A stretch of DNA of 64,000 nucleotides from Ascoidea rubescens DSM 1968 (GCF_001661345.1 NW_017962918.1:124001-188000), one strand, 5' to 3'; counted from the first letter of the stretch, positions 50,173-62,427 are shown. Notes: generated by a model from the letters alone, not told the origin. Made by a program: numbers and translations.

Positions 50173-51975
50173 TCATGTTAAAAGAGTTTTCTCCAACTCC
50201 TCCAATACCTCAACGCCAGGTTGGTACTGTTCCCATTCGTCTTCTACTTCGAACTCCAACAACGTGTTCCAATTGAACTTGCTGTTCAAATAGTCCTCAA
50301 ACTCTATGTAATTACCACTCTTTGCCTCTGATCCTCCTTCCTGCATTTGTTCTTCATTGAAGTAAGACCAGCTGGCTTTGTATGCTCCTCCAAGGGCACA
50401 GCCATTGGCTTCGCTATTCTTATAGAATCCTTTGTTATCTGGACTTTGATTTGCCAAGATCTTGCTAAAACAATTTATAATTGATTGATTGTTGCTTCCA
50501 CCACCAACATAAAAGATTCTGTTTGGTTTCATCTCTTTTGCAGAATCGCTGGTTTCTTCGCTCTTGTTGTCATTTTCATTTGCAATCATTGGCCTGGATC
50601 TCATTCGGCAGCTTACTGCCTGTGATTCAACAACACCTTTAACATCGTATTCCACATCCCACTTTTCTATGTTCTTCAATAGAATTTTTCTTTTTGTCTT
50701 TTCTCTTTTTGTCTTTTCTTTTTTTCCTATTTGAAACTCCACTCGTTTAATTTGTGCCAATGCGTTAGGTATAATCTCTCCATACTTAAAGTAAACGCCC
50801 ATTTTCTGTTCCTTAAATGCTTGATACTTATTACCATCTAAAATCCTGTTAAATATAGACCATTCATCTTTTTCCTTATCGCCTCGAACCCTATATTTTA
50901 AATTAATTTCATCTTTAATATCATTTCGAGGTAACGCCCCATTGCAATAGCAAATCATCCCCATATACAAATTCCTATTAGTTGGATGTAAGAATAAATG
51001 GTATAAACTACTGGGAACATATTTCTTGGTGACAATCAATACTGTAGTAGATGTCCCCAAACTTATCAACAAATCATTCTTCTTTAAAGGCAAGCTCATA
51101 ATAGTGGCTAAATTATCTCCTGTAAATGAATAAATTTTACACTGATTGTTAAACCCATATCTTTTGACATAATAATCGCTAATGTTTCCAATACTTTTAG
51201 ATGAAATATGTTCCACATCATCTAGTTTAGTCTTCAATTTATCTATCTCTTTTTCGTTCCCTGAGTTACATGCTATCTTAAGCAATTCTCTTGACCATTT
51301 TTTACTCTTAATATCATATAAATTCATTCCACACGCATCACTTTCGTCAATTCTACTTAGCCCCCCTATTAATAAACTGGATAAAAAATTGGAGATCAAT
51401 GTAATACGATATGTTTTGTCATATTCATTGTATGATTTTCTTATTTTCTTAAGTATTTGGGGACCACTAAATCTATAATGAGCTCTTGATCCACTAACCT
51501 CAGCCAATTTTTCTTTTGATCCAGCTTTTTCCTCAAAATACATTAGCTCCTTTTTTGTGCTATGATCCTGCCAATTAGAACAATTCTCAAATATAAAACA
51601 CCTGGGAATTATCTGCTCAAACAAACTGCTTCTCCAATCCAATGTTTTCAAAATTGTCTTCGATTCTTTACTCCAAAAAACAGTCCCATGTTGTTGACAT
51701 GATCCACTAATTCCTCTTACTTTATTAAATGGAAATCCATCTTCCCACATCTTACCCAATATTAAATCTAATGATTTTATCCAAATTTCAATTGGGGTGA
51801 AAATCTCATTTCCATCATCACTTTTCAACACTCCATTTTTTATCTTATACACTTCGGCAAATTCCTTGTCAAAGCTCACAGAGTATGTTTGATTATGACT
51901 TAAATTCAGATCGGTCACTACAACCTTTAACTCCTGAGTGGATAAATCGAAGCCCATAAAAAAAGAACTACTCAT
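50173..51975 (-). CDS. XKS1: D-xylulokinase
   Basis: 600 aa, the same length as S. cerevisiae Xks1. It phosphorylates D-xylulose to xylulose-5-phosphate for the pentose phosphate path. FGGY-kinase blocks are in order: MGFDLSTQELKVVVTDL (phosphate 1), GISGSCQQHGTVFW, NCSNWQDHSTKKE, GSRAHYRFSGPQI, DESDACGMNLYDI, LLISLGTSTTVLIV (phosphate 2) and the late YVGGGSNNQSIINCFSKI adenosine loop. A Lys/Arg-rich insertion (about 415-430: KKEKTKREKTKRK) is unusual. It is encoded by A-rich repeats and probably sits in a surface loop. The call is firm. Confidence 0.95.
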   Translation of the reverse strand: MSSSFFMGFDLSTQELKVVVTDLNLSHNQTYSVSFDKEFAEVYKIKNGVLKSDDGNEIFTPIEIWIKSLDLILGKMWEDGFPFNKVRGISGSCQQHGTVFWSKESKTILKTLDWRSSLFEQIIPRCFIFENCSNWQDHSTKKELMYFEEKAGSKEKLAEVSGSRAHYRFSGPQILKKIRKSYNEYDKTYRITLISNFLSSLLIGGLSRIDESDACGMNLYDIKSKKWSRELLKIACNSGNEKEIDKLKTKLDDVEHISSKSIGNISDYYVKRYGFNNQCKIYSFTGDNLATIMSLPLKKNDLLISLGTSTTVLIVTKKYVPSSLYHLFLHPTNRNLYMGMICYCNGALPRNDIKDEINLKYRVRGDKEKDEWSIFNRILDGNKYQAFKEQKMGVYFKYGEIIPNALAQIKRVEFQIGKKEKTKREKTKRKILLKNIEKWDVEYDVKGVVESQAVSCRMRSRPMIANENDNKSEETSDSAKEMKPNRIFYVGGGSNNQSIINCFSKILANQSPDNKGFYKNSEANGCALGGAYKASWSYFNEEQMQEGGSEAKSGNYIEFEDYLNSKFNWNTLLEFEVEDEWEQYQPGVEVLEELEKTLLT

Positions 51976-52094
51976 AGTACGTTTTGCTAAATGAAATAAT
52001 AAAATTAAATTAAATAAACGCTGATTACTTAGAAAAAAGTTCCAGTATCTACCGATCGTCTAACTCCTCGTTCTGTAAAAGTTAATAATCACTT

Positions 52095-52367
52095 CTACAA
52101 GTAAGATGTTTCTGGCAAATAGTGAATTGGATGACGATTATATATTGCCCACGGAGGAACCACCAAAAACATTAAGCCGACTGTGCCAGATCCAAACAAA
52201 TAGATCACTGATGTGATAGATTCAGCAAAATAACCAACAATAAAAGATGATACAAAAATTAAATAGAAGCCCCAGATAATAATTTTCAGAACAAAAACTT
52301 GTCCATGAAAATCGATTGACCCCTCTAACTGATTTAACTTGTGTTGAAAGTAATCCATCACAATCAA
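52095..52367 (-). CDS. SPC1: signal peptidase complex subunit Spc1
   Basis: 90 aa. The order IDFHGQ, first helix (VLKIIIWGFYLIFVSSFIVGYF), short loop (AESITSVIYLFG), second helix (GTVGLMFLVVPPWAIYN) and the NRHPIHYLPE tail matches fungal SPC12/Spc1, including the conserved PPWxxYNRHP block. Spc1 is a small two-helix ER subunit that shapes substrate choice of the signal peptidase. The start could be 52367 (MIVMDYF) or 52358 (MDYFQHK), and family comparison favours MDYF. Its upstream DNA meets LTR-like fossil sequence within about 160 bp. Confidence 0.9.
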   Translation of the reverse strand: MIVMDYFQHKLNQLEGSIDFHGQVFVLKIIIWGFYLIFVSSFIVGYFAESITSVIYLFGSGTVGLMFLVVPPWAIYNRHPIHYLPETSYL

Positions 52368-52525
52368 TAGTATATATGTATTTGGTGTTGAAGAAGAGAA
52401 AACACTCCATCAATTGCAACATTGATTCACCTTCGTACATAAATTATGTTGTCAGCCGCTTGGTGGACCCCATTCGTCCTGTGCGCCTCCCGGAAATTTA
52501 CATTCGGTTCCTCGGTTTCAGTTAC

Positions 52526-52603
52526 CTGTCTGCTCCCGTGACGCTCTGCGATGTAACCCAGTTCACTATAAAAAGGGCAGGCGATCTCCTCTTTTTTCTT
52601 TAT
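52526..52603 (-). mobile_element. partial LTR-like fossil, copia family, - orientation
   Basis: On the + strand this matches the LTR-like end at 57781-57860: TGTCTGCTCCCGTGACGCTC here resembles TGGTCTGCTCTCGTGATTCT there, then both lead to GGCRATCT and a T run. It abuts the + oriented LTR at 52604, making a head-to-head junction. A primer-site-like word lies just beyond its end (about 52512-52526, - strand). It is broken and old. Confidence 0.5.
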
Positions 52604-52738
52604 TGTTGTAGCGAATCCATGGTAATATACAGAAGTAAAAATAAATATAAAAAAAAGAAATCTAAAAAAAATCGCCAGCCCCGTATATAGAGAGCTGAGA
52701 TAAATCAGTGATCTAGCCAATCCATGATAATCTACTCT
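52604..52738 (+). mobile_element. LTR of + strand copia fossil A
   Basis: About 135 bp. It starts TGTTGTAGCGAATC, identical over 14 bases to the terminus at 62428, and ends before a GG that opens a primer-site-like sequence. A CGTATATAGA element near 52681-52690 corresponds to the TATA-like CGTATATATAGA of the LTR at 62428-62556. Its ends form an imperfect inverted repeat. The copies are very diverged, so it is old. Confidence 0.6.
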
Positions 52739-52754
52739 GGTGAAGAGCAATTTG
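52739..52754 (+). mobile_element. primer-binding-site-like sequence of fossil A
   Basis: GGTGAAGAGCAATTTG follows the LTR directly and resembles both the site of fossil B (GGTTACGAGCCAAATTG) and the complement of the initiator tRNA-Met anticodon arm (GGTTATGAGCC in S. cerevisiae). Copia and Ty5 prime from this internal half-tRNA fragment. Confidence 0.5.
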
Positions 52755-55700
52755 AAAAAGAAGAACGTAAAAAAAATTGGCAGCTTCTTTTACAGGAAAG
52801 TGCAATTGATAACAGAAGGTCACGGGGCAGACCGGTCACAGACACAAAAAGACTGAATATAGAGACAGCCAAGCTCACAACAACACCTCTTGACCTACTA
52901 ACGGGATCTAATATATTCCTCTCAAAAATGTCAAGCAATTTTCAAAACCTGCCATCGACAATTATTGTCAATCCAGTGGTTTCGATATAGCAATCTCATC
53001 ATTAATTCTTTTGGAGCTTCTCACTGGTCAGTATTTCTGAGTAATTTTGGTGAACCGCCGCGTCCTAGCAAAAAAAATAAAACGTCCTTGGACTGATGTC
53101 TATTCCTATATTTTCAGATTTCCATATAACATCATGGATGCTCCACCAAGCAACTTGAATCAACTTGACAATGAACTCTAGAGTGCATTAAAAAAAATAA
53201 TAGATGCTGCGATATCTGCTATTTAGGCTTGGTCTTAAGTACCACAGCTAATGATGTTGCCTGTTGAGTAAGATCATCATCGCAAAGACTGCTGTGATTG
53301 ATAATAGAGGTGATTCACACACCGTCATATTTGCTTAATATTGGATGTGCATGCAAAAAATTATTGACCCCATGGATCATCCAGCACTGACCGGAAGGCG
53401 GTAGTTCGGACAGTGGCGCAGTCATGTGATGACCAATTTGGATATGAACGCAGGAGCAATTGATGTAGACGCGGCTACCATCTTGTCCTAATAATGCATT
53501 CTTTCAAAATTGCGGAGATCATTACCCAGTATGGGAAAATACATAAATCCGTTTAGACGGTCTATATGATGACCTTAAACGTACGCAACGTTTGCCAAGC
53601 TGCCACTATCATTTATATTCGTTCTGTTTTGCACACAGGTCTCGCCGCAGGATTGCCTACTCAACTTGCCGATGGTAACAGCTCACAATTGGAGATGTAA
53701 TGGATTGGCCAATTAATTAGGTGATGACGCACTTGCTGGCAGCTCTAATGGAACAGCTTCGGTTTATCAGTTTGCGCAGCATTTGCAGTTGCCAAAATAG
53801 AAATGAATCACATTCTTCAGCTGAGGGAAGGAGGGAATTTCCCTAGTCAGTGCTCAACACCTCCCGCCGTTCGTTGTAGTTCATCCGCTCCAGGCGATCC
53901 TGCTGCTTTTCTGGCAGCTCTGGATGTCTTTCGATGATTGTCGTTCGCTGCTTGCTTAGTCGCTGATAGCTCGTTATGATTCAACTTGAAATTCAAATGG
54001 ACGGGTTTCGACTCATCTGCCTTTCAACAGACTATGGCAGATACCGAATGGCTTACCGACTGAGATGCTAATGCCGGTTAAATTGCTGCTTGAAACGACA
54101 GCGCCCCCAGCGTCGAAAGTAATTTTTTTTCGGTGGTTCAGAGTGATAAATTATCAGAATCTGCTTCTCGTGCTCCGAATGGGCCATGATTTTTTGCGAC
54201 CTTAACTGCGCAACTTATGTGACCTGGCTTCTGCTCACTGTTGATTGGATTGATGGGCTGGTCGATTAGCTGGAGGATGAGCGGCTCAAGATGATATCAA
54301 TGTGCCGTACCTCCGTTTGTTGTTTGGTCAGGTTATACAAGTTGGGCAGCGACCAAACCTATTATTCAATTCTTGGCAGCTTAGGCTACTGCTGCCCTTG
54401 AATTGTGCGATGCTGATTCAGCTACGGTTTTTCTTGCTGTCGCTGTTGACTGGAGTCGCTATCTTTTCACCATTGTTAAATGATACTCAATGTAGGTCGT
54501 TGTGGCCCAAAATGCAACACGAAGAATTGTTTTCTGAAAGTTGGTATAGTGTATTAAAACGACTCATCGACAAATGGATAGAACTATTCATTCAGTGCGA
54601 TCTGATAGCGAGCTTGCATCCAAACTCATCAATTAGCTGTATCAATTGGATGAGATCAAAAACAGATTGTCACCATTTTTATAGTTTAATCAATCTGGAG
54701 TGGCTTGATGTTGTGAAAGAGCAATCACGACCATAACATGATCAACGATATCTTTATGTTATGCTCCGGACTATTAGTAGTATGAAGCTCTGATGTGTAG
54801 AGTGACAATGAAGGCTTTCATTGCCACCAAACAACCTGTCAGTTGATTACTCCATTTTAAATATTTTTAGGAACTATGATCAAGTGCTGGTATGCCGAAG
54901 GTGCTTTGATCCGCAGCTTATGCGCTGAGCCCCAAACAGATTTGGCAAGCCTCCGTAGATGAAACGGGTGTCTTTAGTACGGTTGTTGGCATCGACACGA
55001 GAACAAACGCTTATAGAGCTTTCACTCGTCATAGCCGCTTTGTTATGTTAGTTTGCCATGTCCATTTGATGAAACCCAATTTTTTCCTAGCGATCCATCA
55101 TTTACAGCCATCCAACCAACTAAAGCATCTGCTGTGGGGATACATGTATTGCCGCTGGCGGTATGGGGGTTAGTTTGCCCTTTGCAGTCAATGACAAAGA
55201 TAACACATCTGCCCTTTTTTCAGACAGTACATCAATAAAGCACGCTGGGAAAGATAATCTGTATACTGACAGCAGCTTGGATGATAAAGAGGCAAATGGT
55301 GTCGGTCACATTAAATTAAATTCATCTAACTTTGCTGCATTTCATGAAGGTAATAATCTCATTGCAGATGCGATCACCGGTGGTACACCTATAGCTGATG
55401 AACTTGCTGGAACAAAGAATTTGTCGTCTGTATGTGAATGGCATCGAATACGTGTCCAATTAGTTAACAAATGTTTGATAGATAGTATTAGTGGCCGGAC
55501 TCCGCTCATTTAGGTGGCCGCTGCAGTTATTGCCACCACTATTGATGAAGCAGATCCAGCACAAACAATTGGCAAAGTGGTTTGTCATAGAGACTTGCAA
55601 AAAATTGGTAAATGAATGATCACTCGGTTCTTTGTTTATTGATCAGCAGATGCCTCTATCGGCTCTTTTTAAGTGTTTGGAAGAGCTCAGCTCCACCAGC

Positions 55701-56950
55701 TATCTGTGGATAGCCAGACGAGCTATTGAATGGTTTTTTCACTTTGCAAGTATTGAATATAGTGAAGCATTGAGTTCAGTAATAACGGATAGATGTGTGA
55801 AAGTCCATTTTCCGGCTGCGGGATCAAGGTCATTCATCCACGCTAAAATGCAATTGATATCTGCCTCCTTTCATGGTGATATCAACACTGAATTGAGCAT
55901 GAAGCAACTACCAGCGGTTGTGAGTGATGAGAATTTTCTGAAAATTTAGATGTTTCTGAAATGATTCTATAGAGATAAGCATGCTGCTGTATGGTGATGC
56001 AAGGCAATTCTTATATCTCGCCAGCTGTTTCAGCACCAAAGACCAGCCCCTTGACGTGGTGTGCTCTACTTTTGAAAAATGTAACGTCACTGCTTGCTTG
56101 AATTGTATGTGTTTGATCTGATCGCAGCTCAATCATCGGATGCACTTGTCATCCTTGCAAATCGAATATCAGTTCATTGATCAGAATATCAGATCACGCT
56201 GTATTTCTTGCAGGTTCTTCTGAAGAAGATGTCGGTCAACGGAACGATAAAATTAAGTTATCTCTGAAGCGCCCTTTCGGAATGCCTGTTCAACAATCTA
56301 GAAGAAATGCGTTTTATTTTCTAGATACTCGAATTATGATTAATCCAATGAAGGTGCTACTTGAACTAGATGGCTGCCAGTTGTAAGCTGCTCAATCATC
56401 ACCACACAGCTCATTTGTTGGATCGTTGTCCTTGATGCAAATTGTTCATGGCATGATTACACTTTTGCAGTCGGGGTGCTTAGTCAATGCTTTGGTGAAC
56501 ATTGCCAGTTGTAATGACGTAGCGCAAAAGACTGGTAAGTCATTTAAGCCCATTTCCAATAATTGTTAATTTCAATGGTGGTTTATCGGTTGAGCTCAAT
56601 GTACTGTCTGGAAATGATTGGGCCGAAGGTAGTCGTCATCGAGAGTCAGTTGCAGCAATAATGTTCCGTATTAATGAAAAGGGAGTCTGTTGGAGCTCCA
56701 AAAAGCAGTGTTCGGTGGCCTTGCCGCGTTGTAAAGCTGAATACATTTCACTGCCTGAAGCAGTCATATTGCCCGTGTTCCAGTTCAGGCTTTCAAATAT
56801 GTTGGTACATCTGTTGATAAACAAATAATCAATGGTGATAACAGTTAGCCTATCATCATGCATGCCCAATCCAACAATTTGTGATAAATTAAAAGGTATT
56901 CAATAAAGATTTTATTTATAGGAGAGTTGGGCATATGTTGCTTTCATTGT

Positions 56951-57780
56951 AGGTGAAATTGATATTAAATGAAATGCTGCTGATATGTTGATTATGATGC
57001 TACGCGTTTCACTGCTCAGATATCTCAATAACTTGCTCCGAAGATTCAATTCCTGATCGTTGTGGTTTTGATTTGTTCGTCATTTTGGTTATGTCATTAT
57101 TAGTGGTTGTTTATTTTTTGCTGATTACGTAAAGGTGCTGTTATGCTATTCCTCTGCTCGTTGTAACTATATCATGAGTACAATGGATGCAATTTGATTG
57201 TATCAGTAGTTCGTTTTTGCTTTTGGAAAAGATTCTTCAAAATTTTTAAAGTTGCCTGCTGTTCCGTTTGAGTGCTTTGAATTTATAATTATTTAGTCGT
57301 TTCTTGCTGTTTAGCGTTCAATTCCATATAGGAGTCGATGGTTGTACCCTGAACAGTTGTTCCGTTGTTCCGACAAATGGGCGGTGGCCAACAGAGGAGT
57401 TAGCAAAGTGGCCGGGTAACGTTGTTGAAGTATAATGCGAAGATCGAGCACATGCCCGTTTGCCTGGCAGGATAGATGAGCCTTCCTATTGCATCGCGCA
57501 CTCCGCTACCTAAAAAGCACCAACATTTCCGCCTCAAGTGGTTCTCCTTTGGAGGGCCCTGATTGGAGTTTAAGTCCACCCCACTCTGGCCATGAGCAAA
57601 TCCGTCAAATCCCTGTTTCGCACTGCCACTGAATAACTGCTCGGCCAACTCAAACGGTGGTTCCACGTTTTCTAGAATCTTGCAATACATTTGCGCGATC
57701 GTCTAAGCTCCCCTTACTGAGTTAAAGGGCTCTATTGCAATCTTCGGGCATATCCAAATCCAGTTTTCAACTCTCTGCCA
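56951..57780. other. unassigned sequence between fossils A and B
   Basis: About 830 bp following the RNase H remnant of A and preceding the LTR-like end of B. Part of it (57360-57720) is GC-richer, and a 96-codon open frame there on the - strand has no recognised domain. The 3' end of A may lie here but cannot be placed. Confidence 0.4.
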
Positions 57781-57907
57781 CTGGTCTGCTCTCGTGATTC
57801 TCTGTGAACTAATCCTGATTCTGATAGAAGGGGTGGCAATCTTTTTTACATTCATCTTCTATATATCATTTTTTAATTTAATATACTCTGGTTGTTTCGC
57901 TACAACT
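57781..57907 (-). mobile_element. 3' LTR-like end of fossil B
   Basis: On the - strand it starts AGTTGTAGCGAAAC and shares AAAAAAGATTGCCA with the 62428-62556 LTR (AAAAGAGATTGGCA). Length is about 127 bp against 129 bp. Identity is low, and the assignment rests on ends, length and order. Confidence 0.5.
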
Positions 57908-60900
57908 CCAGCCACGAATTGTTAATGAAATTCATCATTGGCTTATTCAAGACGGTGCTTTAGAAATACTAGCTTCTTTGTAGCAGTTGGATGGCTGCCA
58001 GATCCCATCAAGCAATTAACAATCGAATGGCTTTTGCTGTGGGCTTGAAAATCTTTTTTCGGCCAGTTGGTTATGTTGCATGTTTGCCAACACCCAAATG
58101 ATTGTACCACTGATCAGACTACGATCTTAGAGTTTGAGCGACAGCTTAACGCCTAACCAAAATAACCGAATAGTACATAGAAGGAATGAACTTGGCAAAC
58201 TAAATGCATGCACCTTAGAATTCTTACATCAGTATTCTGTAAGCCAAAGTGAAATATCAGTCGTGCGATCAAATTGTATCAGGTGAAGAGATATCATAAA
58301 CACAGTCTGATAAGCAAACGTATAACAACATTGCAACATAACAAAAAAGCAATCAAATACCGAATTACAAGCATATAACACCAAACCGACGTAAGCAACG
58401 AGATCTAATCTAATAACAATTGAATCATTGTTAGAAATTTTTGGTGTTATTTAAGCACTTCAAGGTTTCGATTTCTTGTCAACTTATCAGAAACATTACT
58501 TTAATTGCAAATTTTTCAAAAATGAGAAGCTCGTTTCACATTCTTTTTTTAACGAGATAGCAGACTGAAATATGCTTGCAGTGTGCCTGATTGGTCGCAT
58601 GGTTATGGATGTTAATAACTGATTCGCTGTCACAATAGACAATTGGGTTATCAACATTTGCAGCAGTACTATTGAAATTCTGGATTATTAGCCCAAATTC
58701 GTTTGCCGCTGACGTCAGCGAGGTGCTTTGAGCTACAAGATTCAGCAAAGCCAATAACCATTGGATCATCCGGCTCCAAGTAACTGGCTTCTCATTAGGA
58801 AACTACTTATACCCAACAACTGATTTCTGAGTACTAATGACTCAAGCCAAATCACTGCCAATGGTTCCAGAAGACAAACTGATGAAGCTGCTTTGCAATG
58901 AGATGTCAATCATTGTGGGTGTTATCGTTTTAGCATTTTCTTAGCACAACTTTTATCGATCATGAATGGTGCACCTTCACATAGACTTTCTAATCCAACA
59001 GGATATGCAATATTACACTTTAATCAATTTGGGGCAAAACTCAGCAATTCGACAATTAATCTATAAATTGTTGACTGATCAGCATTTAACCCAGTGCCAT
59101 CTGATTCAGGTAGCACCTAGTATTGGTTAATCATCAATGATGTAGGGTGTAAAAACGGCATATCCAATTAAAGTGGTTAACGACGTTTCTGATGATATTG
59201 TCTGTAAATCTCAATGTACCGCTGCTTACTTGTAGAGCATCCAGTTGAACAAAACAATGCAGAATTACTGCAAGATATTCCATTAGTATCAATGAGCTGA
59301 GTTACTTTTAACAGCCAGGACCATTGCAAATGATCATAGGCCAGTAGTGAAATCATCCACTTAAGATCGGTTCATGCGGTGGTGAATATTGTTTGGAAAA
59401 TAAATGACTCTATGTTTGGCTTAATCGTTATCGAAAGATTAAAATTGCAGAGCGTCTCGCATCTTCCTGTAAAAACAGGAGGTGATGTTTTGAGTACATA
59501 GATTGATTTTGGGAATTTTTGAATGTAGAAAACATTCTCTGGAATATAAAATCCAAGATGTTGTCTCACCAAATTTTCAGCGTCTATATTATTTTTATGG
59601 AATGCATTTGTGACAATTATTTGGTAATCCTTGAACCACTTTGATCCTGAACCGGCAAGGGTGTCCTTAATAGTTTCATACCTATTTATTATATTAATTG
59701 ATTCAGTGGATTCAATTCCTTCAAGCTAAGAAAACTGTGTGCAACTGGCTTGCTTTAGCAAAGTCGCCAGTTGCAACTGACTTGTTTGTGGACATCCAAC
59801 GACGGCCGAACGCTTTTTCTCAGATGGAAGAAGAGTCAACAGATTATTGTTATTGAGAAGCGTTCCTTGAACCTCTGAATGACATACAACTTTGCGGATG
59901 TGGTCTGGTGGTTTATGTTTATCAGTTGTCGCGGCAATGAAAGCGGTGGCTAAACTTGTCAGGCTGAATCCGTCATTAATGGTATATCTCGAATTGCTTG
60001 CAAACCATTTAACCTCACTTTCAATGTTATCAAGACCCACCTGACAAACTATTTTGGTTGCTGCCAGTATGTGCTAGTCAAATTCAGGAGCGGTGTTTGC
60101 CTCAGCAGCTTAATCATTGGCATCTGTTGGTGAACCACATAGATTTGAATCTATCTGATTGTCATTGACATCATTTTCCTATTCTTCATTTGATCTCACG
60201 TTACTATATTCGTCATCCATTTTTGGACTGATCTTCTGATATATCGTCTGAATCAATCGCTGTTGGTTTAATGTTCTCATTGAGAGCAGTGGACAACTTT
60301 CGCCGATTGCACCAGCAGCATCATGTGCATCGACATCAATAAATAAAATTCTCCGTTTAACTGCAGCAAATGATGGACCAATGCAAAAAAAATTGGTTTC
60401 TTCATGACGACATTGAGAGGTAGCAACAAGACTGCCGATATTGAAGGTATCCACTTGGTATCCGTTGGCACTTATTATGTAGCCAATCTTAAGACAGAGA
60501 TCACTTGCATCCCCAATCATTGTTTGATTGACTAGTTTGGGCATCATAGAATTAACAGGACATCAGAACCTCTTTAACATAGCAGCAGCAGATTTTGGCC
60601 CATAAAATAATTTAAACGTGTAGTCATCCGAGCACATTCATAGATGCGTATCAACTTCATGAAATATTGCCGCACGCATCACTTCATCACTCTACTAGTA
60701 AGCAGGACGATTGACTTCAATGGACATTGTCCTGGCTTTGGTCACGATTGTTCTTTCCTAACGTTGAGCGACCATAATTTATTGAGACTCGTAAGGATCT
60801 GACTTCTGATTTCTGATTCCGTCAAATCGACCAAATTCGTTGAACAGCTGGGATGAAAAATAGTTTTACGATTTGACAGCGTAAACAATTATATCCAATA

Positions 60901-62427
60901 GTCATTGAGTGAACTAAATATAAGATACTAATCTGGCAGCAGCTAAAGGTTGTTGACCAATGAGAGCCGCAACGACGTACTTAGACAGTTGTCAAACATG
61001 ATAAGAAAATAAGGATTTTTATCAAAAGCAACAACTGCCACAGGCTCAACATCAACAAAAAAATTATCATCAGCAGGGGTGGCGTGTGTTGTAGACTACT
61101 TATCAAAAATTTTCCTCGCTTTCGATTTTGACAAGGCTCATATTTTGACCCACCAGAAGCAAAAAAGTCATAGACTTTGGCGATGGTTTTTACAGCAGTC
61201 CCAGCTCGACAACCTAAACGATCATGGTAATTTGTCGTAATTAACGCAACAACAGATTGGGCGAATAGACTTTTTCATAATGCTGAAGCTCCTCTCTTAA
61301 AAACTAAAGCACCATTCAAATAACTACAATCATTTTTGATTTATAACGAGGTTCTGTTATTTGTCGCACTAGAGATAAACATAATTATTCCCCATGGGGA
61401 GCTTTTAGATCATTCGTTAATAAAGCACAATTCAGAAGCATGCCAATAGTAATTTCATTGACATCAACGATAGAGTCTACAATACCACCAATCGAATTTG
61501 AAAGGGAACCTTAGTCGCTGATCCAATCACCGATAGAACATATATCTTGGCAGTCTTTGGAGTCAAAGAAGATCCGCTTGGAATTTAACATGAGCATGCT
61601 AGTCACATTCAAGGACCAAGCAAAGAGCCACTGATTTCAGCTGAGGTCATCCAGTGCTGCCACAGCAGCTGAAGCATCGGCTGGAACGATTCAACCAGCA
61701 GGAGCTGGCCGTGGTGGGCAACACTCATTATCCATATGTCCTTCTTTGTGACGGCGATAGGAAGTGATTCATTTGGGATTTTGCTTTGAGAATGCATCGG
61801 TACCAACAGCGACTAAAGTCGTCGAGACTGTGCTACCAGCGACTGTGTGATTACATTGAGATTTCGCCAAAATAATTGCATCAGTAAATTAATTATTTTG
61901 AGGGTCTGTAAATTGAGTAAGAAGGTTTTTAGAGTGGATGGTGTCCGCAACAGGAGCAGCATAAAATCAGCGGCACCCCGATCAGCATTGTAGATCATAA
62001 GAATATTTCAATAGAATCTGGTATAGAGTTTACTGTAAAGCCTTATATTAAATAACGTGGTTCGGCACGTACAACAGGTAGGTGACCGGTTCCTAATAAT
62101 AGGAACCTCAACACCAATAGTACCATAGAGCGTAATCCAGTTATCACATACTTGAAGGCCGTAGACTCTATTGTATAGCACTTCTTGCAAACGAAAAAAG
62201 ACTAATTAGCCGGTAACTAACGTACGTCAAATGAAATTCGTTGCCACCTCAACTATTCTCAATGAACTTTATCAGCATAAATAACATCGTTTTTGATACA
62301 GGCTTAAGACAACGGACGATGCTGTGAACCTTTGAGATATATGAGGGAAGCGCAGATTGTAATGTCAGCAGCATCCTTTCGGTTTTCTGATTGATATCGG
62401 TGATCATTGGCAATTTGGCTCGTAACC

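Larger units (their letters stand above)
52604..56950 (+). mobile_element. broken Ty1/copia retrotransposon fossil A
   Basis: A + strand element with LTR, primer site, a long unassignable internal part, then a reverse transcriptase remnant (about 55850-56130; a block like SASFHGDINTELSMKQ matches the copia 'AFLhGdl.EevYMkQP' motif, with a degraded YVDD-type box near 56100) and an RNase H remnant (about 56560-56930; GVCWSSKKQCSVALPRCKAE matches the copia 'sWsSkkQ..valSs.eAEY' motif). The order gag-...-RT-RH with RH last is that of Ty1/copia (Pseudoviridae). No clear 3' LTR was found. It is heavily broken, with many (well over ten) breaks, and ancient. Confidence 0.75.

Noticed and set aside
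57400-57690. 96-codon frame on the - strand in the fossil block
   Set aside because: It resembles no host family and lies between two retroelement fossils. GC-richer composition alone explains the open frame.
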